Assembly: GCA_002707905.1 (NCBI GenBank)
Contig: PAOF01000021.1
Location: 18,611-24,228 of the forward strand
Reading direction: 5' to 3'
DNA from: Fidelibacterota bacterium
Lineage (GTDB): Bacteria > Fidelibacterota > Marinisomatia > Marinisomatales > S15-B10
Length of the DNA stretch: 5,618 nt
Part shown: positions 1 to 5,618 of the stretch, in pieces
How the letters are laid out: every line of letters begins with the position of its first letter
Numbering within the stretch: position 1 is the stretch's first letter
Made by a program: the position numbers and the translations under genes
Notes under the pieces: model-generated
Databases searched by the model: none
What the model saw: only the letters and a program-made list of their open reading frames with translations
What the model was told of the DNA's origin: nothing

Positions 1-785
1 GTTCTTGAGAAATGAATTCTTCCATTATATGAAAAAGATATCGGAACATTATCTATTAATTTTTTATTAGAATCAAAAGCTTTAACATTAAAATTTACAA
101 CATCACCTGTCTTAACCAACTTTTTGGATGAGCTTAATTCAATATTGTTGATTGGATTTTTTAATATTTTTAATTTTAATTTTGATTGAATATCATCAGC
201 TGTAGCTGTAATAGCCAAATTACCATCTTTATATAGATGTAAATTTCCAAAATCATCTATAGTAGCAATTTTTTTATTATTAGTTTTTAATTTAACAACA
301 ATATCTTCCCTTAAGATACCAGCTTTATCGATAACTTTAGGTTTTAAAATTAATGTAGTACCTGAAAACAAAGTTTTAGGTACATTCATTTCAATCCGAT
401 CGATTTCGGGAAATGGCACAGTAATTTTTATTTTATCGTATTTTCTATCAGGCCGATTAACTGTAATACTTCTGACGTTAAGTGTTAAATCACCAGACTT
501 AACTGCATTTATTTTAACATTTACAGAATGTTCTCCTCCACTCATTCTTGGCGTAGTTTTTAATGAACCTCTATCAAGTCCATATACATAAAATGGATTA
601 TTTGAAGGTTCGTCTCTGTTGAAAATTGAAATTTTTACAACCGCTGAGTCACCTACATTCAACACAAGAGAGTCAGGCTCAAATTTAAAATGAAGTGAAT
701 CTGAGTTTGTTGATGTGGAATCACTTTTGAAAGCAAAAGAAATATTTAAGTTTAAAAGAAAAAGAACGATAATTAATTTTTTCAT
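1..785 (-). CDS. Secreted protein with tandem bacterial Ig-like domains (3' end outside the window)
   Basis: An open frame of 261 complete codons starts at the ATG read from 785 down and runs off the left edge without a stop, so only the N-terminal part is present. It opens with a type I signal peptide: MKK, a hydrophobic stretch (residues 4-17), then S-F-A with likely cleavage after Ala18. The mature part looks like consecutive beta-sandwich modules, about 33-125, 126-210 and from 212 onward. The second fits the BIG2 pattern best: I-x-R-I-E-M-N-V-P, a 'V-I-D-K-A-G' strand turn, 'IATIDDFGNLHLYKDG' and 'AITATA' (about residues 128-196). The third begins 'NNIELSSSKKLVKTGDVV'. Such domains usually act as spacers or adhesion modules on exported proteins; any catalytic or binding domain would lie beyond the edge. 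The start is supported by AAGG eight bases upstream. It is transcribed divergently from the DUF1080 gene. Function is unknown; confidence is high for a real exported protein and moderate for the Ig-like call. Confidence 0.82.
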   Translation of the reverse strand, partial: MKKLIIVLFLLNLNISFAFKSDSTSTNSDSLHFKFEPDSLVLNVGDSAVVKISIFNRDEPSNNPFYVYGLDRGSLKTTPRMSGGEHSVNVKINAVKSGDLTLNVRSITVNRPDRKYDKIKITVPFPEIDRIEMNVPKTLFSGTTLILKPKVIDKAGILREDIVVKLKTNNKKIATIDDFGNLHLYKDGNLAITATADDIQSKLKLKILKNPINNIELSSSKKLVKTGDVVNFNVKAFDSNKKLIDNVPISFSYNGRIHFSR

Positions 786-793
786 ATATATAA

Positions 794-797
794 CCTT
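794..797 (-). promoter_or_regulatory. Ribosome-binding site for the Ig-like protein
   Basis: Read on the minus strand, AAGTAAGG ends eight bases before the ATG at 785. The AAGG core is a plausible Shine-Dalgarno sequence in an otherwise A/T-only stretch, and it supports this start codon. Confidence 0.5.
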
Positions 798-902
798 ACT
801 TGTATAATTCATTATAATTAAAATTTATTAAAACTTTTATATTAGTTCATCAAATTTTTTATTGAAAAGTAAATAATATTTTATACATTATTTACCAAAT
901 TT

Positions 903-906
903 GAGG
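903..906 (+). promoter_or_regulatory. Ribosome-binding site for the DUF1080 lipoprotein
   Basis: GAGG lies five bases before the ATG at 912. It is the only G-rich element in the spacer on this strand and fixes the start codon. Confidence 0.55.
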
Positions 907-911
907 TCTAA

Positions 912-1778
912 ATGAAAAAATCAATCTATTTTCAAAAAGTTGCTTTAATTAATATTATTGTATTCTTTTTTTTACAATCTTGTTCATCAAATAATTCAAG
1001 TTCTACTGAAAATTGGATATCATTATTTAATGGAAAAGATTTAAAAGATTGGACACCAAAATTTACTGGATATGAATTAGGTTTAAATTTAAAATCCACC
1101 TTTAGAGTTGAAAATAATTTACTAACCATCAATTATGAAAATTGGGATGAATTTAATGGAGAATTTGGGCATTTATTCTATAAAGATAAATTTTCTCATT
1201 ATAAAATAAGAGCAAAATATAAATTTTTTGGTGATCAGCTGAAAAACGGTCCAGACTGGGCTTACAGGAACAATGGATTAATGCTTCATTCTCAAGCCCC
1301 AAAAACTATACTTAAGAATCAAGAATTTCCTATTTCAATAGAAGCTCAATTATTAGGTGGAAATGGTGTTGACCAGAGAAACACATTAAATTTATGTAGT
1401 TGTGGTACAGATGTAATTTATAAGAATCAATTTCATACTGACCATTGCACTAATTCCTCTTCAAAAACATATCATGGAGATGATTGGGTAAAAGTTGAAA
1501 TTTTAGTCCTTGGCGATTCAATTTTTAAGCATTTTGATGAAAATGGAAACAATGTAATTGAATATTCAAAACCTACGGTTACAGGCGATTATGGATCTCT
1601 TGAATATTACCCTCCAGGAAGCAGAGTAATGGATGGATATATAGGAATTCAAGCAGAAACGCATCCAACTCAGTTTGAATACATTAAAGTATTAAATTTA
1701 TCAGGCTGTATGGATAAAAAAGCTAGTAATTACAAATCTTATTATGTTAATCCAAATGATAATGAATGTGAGTATTAA
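912..1778 (+). CDS. DUF1080 (3-keto-disaccharide hydrolase family) lipoprotein with a C-terminal Gly-Cys-x-Asp tail
   Basis: The 288-residue product has a lipoprotein signal peptide: MKK, a hydrophobic core at residues 10-21 and the lipobox L-Q-S-C with Cys24 as the lipidated residue, so it is tethered in the envelope. A Ser/Asn-rich linker follows, then the DUF1080/PF06439 fold, a concanavalin-like beta-sandwich. This opens with the characteristic 'WISLFNGKDLKDW' (residues 35-47) and continues through 'NNGLMLHSQAP', 'SIEAQLLGG', a Cys-Ser-Cys-Gly-Thr segment (Cys162, Cys164), 'HTDHC' (Cys179) and 'KTYHGDDWVKVEILV', to a closing 'GYIGIQAETHPTQFEY' strand. Members of this Pfam family are named 3-keto-disaccharide hydrolases; specific substrates are mostly unknown, and here too. 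Residues 265-288 form a separate tail, Gly-Cys-Met-Asp ... Ala-x-Asn-Tyr ... Cys-x-Tyr, with Cys266 and Cys286 placed for a disulfide. The gene overlaps the next one, implying a shared transcript. The family call is firm; activity is inferred. Confidence 0.92.
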   Translation: MKKSIYFQKVALINIIVFFFLQSCSSNNSSSTENWISLFNGKDLKDWTPKFTGYELGLNLKSTFRVENNLLTINYENWDEFNGEFGHLFYKDKFSHYKIRAKYKFFGDQLKNGPDWAYRNNGLMLHSQAPKTILKNQEFPISIEAQLLGGNGVDQRNTLNLCSCGTDVIYKNQFHTDHCTNSSSKTYHGDDWVKVEILVLGDSIFKHFDENGNNVIEYSKPTVTGDYGSLEYYPPGSRVMDGYIGIQAETHPTQFEYIKVLNLSGCMDKKASNYKSYYVNPNDNECEY

Positions 1779-4700
1779 TAAAAAAATATTCTTGTTTTGT
1801 TTTTGTATTTTTTTATCATGTAATCATTTTTCAACAACAGATTCATTAAATAAAAAAAAAGATAATCCTGTTTTTTTAGAATCCAATAAAAACAATATAC
1901 CCCCTACTGAACTTCATAAAGACTTTAACTTGTCGTTATGGGCTAATGATTCATTAGCAATGGATCCTATAGCATTGAGTATAGATCAATCTACAGGAAA
2001 TATTTATTATACAAGAGGCAAAAGAATAACTCATTCTGAGTTTGATATTCGAAATCACCCTAACTGGATGACTAAATCCATTTCATGGGAAACAATTGAA
2101 GATAGAAAAAACTTCCTTAGAGAAAATTTTTCTAAAGAAAATGAAGAAGGTCGAAAATTTTTAAAAGACTTAAATAATGATGGAGAATTAAACTGGAAGG
2201 ATTTAACAATTGAAAAAGAACAAGTTTGGGTAGTCTCTGATTCCGACATTGACGGAATAGCAGACAAATCATTGCTTTATATTGAAGATTTTAATGAAGA
2301 AATATCTGATTTGGCTAATGGTGTGGAATTTTATGATGGTCAAGTATTTATATCAGTTGCCCCTGATATGTGGAGAACAAAAGATACAAATTATGATGGT
2401 AAAGCTGACTTTAAAGAATCATTAAGTAGAGGATATGGTGTTCATATAGGATTTGGTGCTCATGGTATGTCAGGTGCTAAAATTGGACCAGACGGAAGAA
2501 TTTGGTGGTCGATTGGTGATATAGGTATGAATGTTATTGATAAAGATAATAAAAAATGGAAATATCCAAATCAAGGGGTTATAGTAAGATCAGAAATTGA
2601 TGGTACTGGATTTGAAGTATATTCAGCAGGACTAAGAAATACTCATGAATTTGACTTTGATAAATTTGGTAATTTAATTGCAATTGACAATGATGCCGAT
2701 CATGATGGAGAGAGAGAACGTTTAGTGCATTTAATAAATGGATCTGATGGTGGATGGAGAATAAACTGGCAATTTGGAAAGTATACGGATCCAAAAAATA
2801 ATTCCTATAAAGTTTGGATTGATGAAAAAATGCATATTCCTTATTGGGAAGGTCAAGCTGCTTACTTTTTACCCCCAATTATTAATTATATAAATGGACC
2901 TACTGGTCTTGCATATAATCCAGGATCAGCCTTGAGTTCGAAATGGGAAAATAATTTTTTTGTTTCTGAATTCAGAGGATCTCCATCAAATTCTCCAATA
3001 CATGCATTTGAATTAGAAAAAGATGGTTCGTCATTTAGACTTAAAAACTCAACTGAAATAGTTAAAGGATTATTACCAACAGGAATAGATTTTGGACCAG
3101 ATGGAAGTATGTATTTTGGTGATTGGGATTTAGGATGGAATACAAATAAAAAAGGAAGAATATGGAAAATTGACACAATTGAAAAAGATAATAAAAAAAG
3201 AATTTTAACGAAAAACGCTTTGCAACAAGATTATAAATTATTAGATCTTGATTCGTTATATAATCTTTTATCAAATCATGATATGAGAGTAAGGAAAAAA
3301 AGTCAATTTGAATTGGTAAAAAGAGGTGATTCTGGTTTAGAAGTTTTTTTAAAACGATTAAATGATGAATCGAATCAATTAGCTAGAATCCATTCTATTT
3401 GGGGATTGGGTCAATTAGGAAGACAAAAAATTGGAATTATTGAAAAAATTAAACCATATTTAAATGACCAAGATGAAGAAATTGTAACACAAGCAATCAA
3501 GATAATTGGAGATGTGAAATATCAAATTAAATCAGATGATTTAATTCCATTTCTAAAACATAAATCTTTAAGAATTCAACTTCATGCTATTGAAGCTATT
3601 GGAAGAATTAAATTAAAAAATGCAGTTAACGATATAATTGAAAATATAAGAATTAATAATAATAAAGATCTTCTTTTAAGACATGCAGCAATTATTGCTT
3701 TAAGCAGAGTTGCATCTCCAGAAGAATTGGCTAAATATTATAATGATGATTCAGATGCTGTTAAAATAGCGTGTGTAGTTGCCTTAAGAAGATTAAATAG
3801 CCCATTAATTGACATATATCTTAAAGATAAGAATGAATTTATAGTAACTGAAGCTTCAAGAGCTATAAATGATGATTATTCAATTGAGGAATCATTACCA
3901 ACTTTAGCTAATTTGATTAATAAAACAGAATTTGATAATGAAGGATTTATTAGAAGATCTTTAAATGCAAATTCAAGAGTTGGGAAATTAAATAATATTC
4001 AAAATCTTATTGATTTTAGCACAAATAGTACAAATGATGAATTGATGAGAGTAGAATCAATTAATATTTTATCAAACTGGGAATCACCATCTAAACATGA
4101 CCGTGTAGATGGTAGATATAGAGGAGAAATAAATAGAAATAATAATTCAGTTCGTAAGTTGTTTGGTCAAAACGCTTTTGAACTTTTATATGATAAATCT
4201 GAATCAGTGAGAGTTGCATCAATTAAAGCATTATCCTCTTTAAAGATAACTTCTCTAGATACAATACTAATATCATTTCTTAAAAAAGACTCTTCAAAAT
4301 ATATTAGACAACAATCACTAATAACATTGCTCGAAAATAATTCATATAATTCAGAAATTATTTTTGACATTGCATCAAATGACACTTCTAAAATAGTTAG
4401 AACAGAACTGTTAAAGCATATTTCAAAAACTTTACTTCAAGATGAAACCAAAGCTTCTTTCTTAATAAATATATATAAAAAAGGCTCTTATGAAGAAAAA
4501 CAAGAATCTATTAACCAACTAAAATTAATAAATAACGATCAAACAAAATTTTTCTTCTCTGGGCTAAAAGATAGTCTAATAAATCAAACAATTTTACCGG
4601 AAATAAGCTTGGAAGTATTTGAATCATTTGAATATTTTCCAAATTTAAAATTAAAGTTTGAAAAGACCTTTTCTGATACTCTCACCCCATATTATTATAC

Positions 4701-5127
4701 TCTTTTTGGGGGTAATGAAAAAAAAGGAATTGATATTTATTATAACAATATTTCAGCTCAGTGTACTAGATGTCATGCTGTTGGTGGAAATAATCAAAAC
4801 CTAGTTGGACCAAATTTAAAAAATTTGTCAAATCGATTAACAAGAACTCAGATTTTAGAATCTTTAATTTTACCAAGTAAAGAAATTGCTCCTGGATATG
4901 GAACCGCAACTTTCGATTTAGATGATATGACAGAAATTTATGGTAAAATAATCGAAGTGAATAATTATAATACTTTTGTTGATATTGGAAATGGTGAAAT
5001 AATACCAATTTTAAATTCAAAAATCATTAACCAAATCAACCATATTTCAAGTATGCCATCTGTTTTAAATGTATTATCACTTAGAGAAATTAGAGATTTG
5101 ATTAGTGCCTTATCAAATTTTGAATAA
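1744..5127 (+). CDS. Sorbosone-dehydrogenase-like propeller / HEAT repeat / cytochrome c lipoprotein (PVC-type heme-binding family)
   Basis: The frame encodes up to 1127 residues. The N-terminus is a lipoprotein signal ending F-L-S-C (Cys26 from the first ATG). No ribosome-binding site picks out a start: the ATG at 1744 gives the longest frame, while the ATG at 1762 gives a tighter 20-residue signal peptide and may be the true one. Residues about 55-480 form a glucose/sorbosone-dehydrogenase-like beta-propeller (TIGR02604 type): 'GFGAHGMSG' (His240), GPDGR at 248-252, 'GLRNTHEFDFDKFGNL' from 296, 'DNDADHDGERER' from 315, and GPDG...GDWD at 451-462. Several Asp-rich loops look calcium-binding. 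Residues about 500-960 are helical HEAT-type repeats, for example near 577, 608, 643, 819 and 850. Residues about 985-1127 are a cytochrome c domain: heme site C-T-R-C-H at 1007-1011, 'VGPNL', 'ILPSKEIAPGYGT' and Met1104 in S-M-P as probable axial ligand. Likely an envelope-bound sugar or polyol dehydrogenase passing electrons to its own heme; cofactor and substrate cannot be read from sequence. Confidence 0.92.
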   Translation: MLIQMIMNVSINKKIFLFCFCIFLSCNHFSTTDSLNKKKDNPVFLESNKNNIPPTELHKDFNLSLWANDSLAMDPIALSIDQSTGNIYYTRGKRITHSEFDIRNHPNWMTKSISWETIEDRKNFLRENFSKENEEGRKFLKDLNNDGELNWKDLTIEKEQVWVVSDSDIDGIADKSLLYIEDFNEEISDLANGVEFYDGQVFISVAPDMWRTKDTNYDGKADFKESLSRGYGVHIGFGAHGMSGAKIGPDGRIWWSIGDIGMNVIDKDNKKWKYPNQGVIVRSEIDGTGFEVYSAGLRNTHEFDFDKFGNLIAIDNDADHDGERERLVHLINGSDGGWRINWQFGKYTDPKNNSYKVWIDEKMHIPYWEGQAAYFLPPIINYINGPTGLAYNPGSALSSKWENNFFVSEFRGSPSNSPIHAFELEKDGSSFRLKNSTEIVKGLLPTGIDFGPDGSMYFGDWDLGWNTNKKGRIWKIDTIEKDNKKRILTKNALQQDYKLLDLDSLYNLLSNHDMRVRKKSQFELVKRGDSGLEVFLKRLNDESNQLARIHSIWGLGQLGRQKIGIIEKIKPYLNDQDEEIVTQAIKIIGDVKYQIKSDDLIPFLKHKSLRIQLHAIEAIGRIKLKNAVNDIIENIRINNNKDLLLRHAAIIALSRVASPEELAKYYNDDSDAVKIACVVALRRLNSPLIDIYLKDKNEFIVTEASRAINDDYSIEESLPTLANLINKTEFDNEGFIRRSLNANSRVGKLNNIQNLIDFSTNSTNDELMRVESINILSNWESPSKHDRVDGRYRGEINRNNNSVRKLFGQNAFELLYDKSESVRVASIKALSSLKITSLDTILISFLKKDSSKYIRQQSLITLLENNSYNSEIIFDIASNDTSKIVRTELLKHISKTLLQDETKASFLINIYKKGSYEEKQESINQLKLINNDQTKFFFSGLKDSLINQTILPEISLEVFESFEYFPNLKLKFEKTFSDTLTPYYYTLFGGNEKKGIDIYYNNISAQCTRCHAVGGNNQNLVGPNLKNLSNRLTRTQILESLILPSKEIAPGYGTATFDLDDMTEIYGKIIEVNNYNTFVDIGNGEIIPILNSKIINQINHISSMPSVLNVLSLREIRDLISALSNFE

Positions 5128-5151
5128 AAGTAAAATTACTTCATTTTACTT
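5128..5151. terminator. Possible bidirectional terminator between convergent genes
   Basis: A perfect inverted repeat, AAGTAAAAT (5128-5136) and ATTTTACTT (5143-5151), is separated by the six-base loop TACTTC. It starts directly after the plus-strand stop codon and extends into the last codons of the minus-strand thioesterase, so one hairpin could serve both transcripts. It has only one G-C pair and no long T-run on either side, so it would be a weak intrinsic terminator. Position and symmetry are the only support. Confidence 0.35.
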
Positions 5152-5546
5152 CTAATTATTTCAGGTACTGAAAAAGATTTTTGTTCATTAAAATCAAAAC
5201 AAACCAAAACTGTTAATGAGGACACTAACGGTAAAACTTCTTCACCATTAAAAATTGATGCTAACATCTTAAAGCTTGTATTTCCGATTGATACAATTCT
5301 CTGGCCAATGAATAATTTACTTGGATGATACCCTTGCTTGTGATAATCAAGACTAATAGATGCCATTATAATTGATTTTTTAAGTTCTTTAATATCCCTC
5401 AAAAAATCAAATCTACCGGTTTCAAGATAAGTAAGATACATTGCATGATTAATGTGGTCAAATGCATCTAAATCTCTCCATCGAGTATTGATTTCAGTAA
5501 AAAAGGAAAATTCGTCTCTATTAACATCATAGTCTTTTAAAAACAT
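5136..5546 (-). CDS. Hotdog-fold acyl-CoA thioesterase (4HBT / YbgC-FadM-like family)
   Basis: The 136-residue product is the usual length of a single-domain 4-hydroxybenzoyl-CoA thioesterase-family enzyme and has no signal peptide, so it should be cytoplasmic. The diagnostic segment is 'TRWRDLDAFDHINHAMYLTY' (residues 21-40), followed by L-E-T-G-R. Asp27 sits where the family has its catalytic acidic residue, and the helix after it is the central hotdog helix. Downstream strands such as 'ASISLDYHKQGYHPSKLFIG' and 'TSFKMLASIFN' fit the rest of the fold. Family members hydrolyse acyl-CoA thioesters to free acid and CoA; chain length or aromatic preference cannot be told from sequence. The ATG at 5546 is the only in-frame start giving the full domain; a weak GAGAG lies about 12 bases upstream. 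It converges on the heme protein gene with an 8-nt gap, so it is transcribed separately and shows no functional link to it. Confidence 0.88.
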   Translation of the reverse strand: MFLKDYDVNRDEFSFFTEINTRWRDLDAFDHINHAMYLTYLETGRFDFLRDIKELKKSIIMASISLDYHKQGYHPSKLFIGQRIVSIGNTSFKMLASIFNGEEVLPLVSSLTVLVCFDFNEQKSFSVPEIIRSKMK

Positions 5547-5618
5547 AAAATTATATTACTCTCTATTTATTTAAATTATTCTTTCTTTATGTGTATAAAT
5601 ATTAAAACCTTTTTTTCT
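5547..5618 (-). promoter_or_regulatory. Upstream region of the thioesterase gene
   Basis: These 72 nt precede the thioesterase start on the minus strand. They are A/T-rich, with a purine tract (AGAGAG) near the start codon that could act as a weak ribosome-binding site. I find no clear TAnnTTTG promoter element and no coding sequence. A partner gene or promoter may lie just beyond the right edge. Confidence 0.25.

Larger units (their letters stand above)
786..911. promoter_or_regulatory. Divergent intergenic region between the Ig-like protein and DUF1080 genes
   Basis: This 126-nt spacer separates two divergent start codons, so it must carry the promoters for both unless transcription comes from farther away. 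It is almost entirely A/T. I looked on both strands for the Bacteroidota sigma pattern (TTG, then TAnnTTTG about 19-20 bases on) and found no good match. The two TTTG occurrences on each strand are not preceded by TA at the right distance. A short inverted pair, ACTTTT near 834 and AAAAGT at 864-869, is too far apart and too short to call an operator. Confidence 0.35.

Noticed and set aside
862..887. Possible sigma-70-like promoter, TTGAAA (862-867) and TATACA (882-887)
   Set aside because: The 14-base spacing is too short, and such hexamers are expected by chance in this A/T-rich spacer; it also does not match the Bacteroidota TAnnTTTG element.
932..1132. Minus-strand open frame of 66 codons inside the DUF1080 gene
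   Set aside because: It lies wholly antisense to a well-supported domain, has no recognisable motif and its composition is explained by the complementary strand.
2055..3274. Several minus-strand open frames (2055-2267, 2579-2878, 2886-3176, 3062-3274) within the propeller region
   Set aside because: All are antisense to conserved dehydrogenase motifs, overlap one another, and read as low-complexity Phe/Ser/Leu or His/Gln-rich products typical of reversed AT-rich coding sequence.
3241..4660. HEAT region considered as DNA-level tandem repeats or a separate regulatory protein
   Set aside because: The repetition is only at the level of helical protein pattern, the DNA units are not alike, and the frame is continuous with the propeller and the cytochrome domain.
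4167..5020. Minus-strand open frames at 4167-4385 and 4766-5020
   Set aside because: They are antisense to the HEAT and cytochrome c regions, with no family resemblance and no ribosome-binding site.
1..5618. CRISPR array, insertion sequence, toxin-antitoxin or phage-defence system
   Set aside because: No regularly spaced direct repeats, terminal inverted repeats with a transposase, or small paired toxin genes were seen; all coding space is taken by the four genes described.

Overview
The window is strongly AT-rich. It has A-rich spacers, TAA stops on all three complete genes and only weak Shine-Dalgarno signals. Two neighbouring genes encode lipoproteins, and one ends in a Gly-Cys-x-Asp ... 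Asn-Tyr ... Cys-x-Tyr tail of the kind common in secreted proteins of marine Flavobacteriia. Together these suggest a marine member of the Bacteroidota or a close relative in the FCB group. This is inferred from style and gene content; there is no rRNA or other phylogenetic marker here.

Layout: (1) Positions 1-785, minus strand, hold the N-terminal part of a secreted protein with tandem bacterial Ig-like domains; it runs off the left edge. (2) Positions 786-911 are a 126-nt divergent spacer with a plausible ribosome-binding site for each flanking gene but no convincing promoter. (3) Positions 912-5127, plus strand, hold two overlapping genes that look like one transcription unit. The first is a DUF1080 (3-keto-disaccharide hydrolase family) lipoprotein. 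The second is an approximately 1,120-residue lipoprotein with a sorbosone-dehydrogenase-like beta-propeller, a long HEAT-repeat region and a C-terminal c-type cytochrome domain. (4) An 8-nt convergent gap with a perfect 9-bp inverted repeat separates this unit from (5) a minus-strand hotdog-fold acyl-CoA thioesterase at 5136-5546. (6) The last 72 nt lie upstream of the thioesterase and hold nothing I can name.

Working model: the two lipoproteins form a cell-envelope carbohydrate module. The propeller would oxidise a sugar or polyol and pass electrons to its own fused heme, and the DUF1080 partner would cleave the oxidised (3-keto) glycoside. The domain assignments are well supported by motifs; the coupled pathway and its substrate are inference. 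The Ig-like protein and the thioesterase are probably independent transcription units. I see no mobile element, CRISPR array, tRNA or rRNA.
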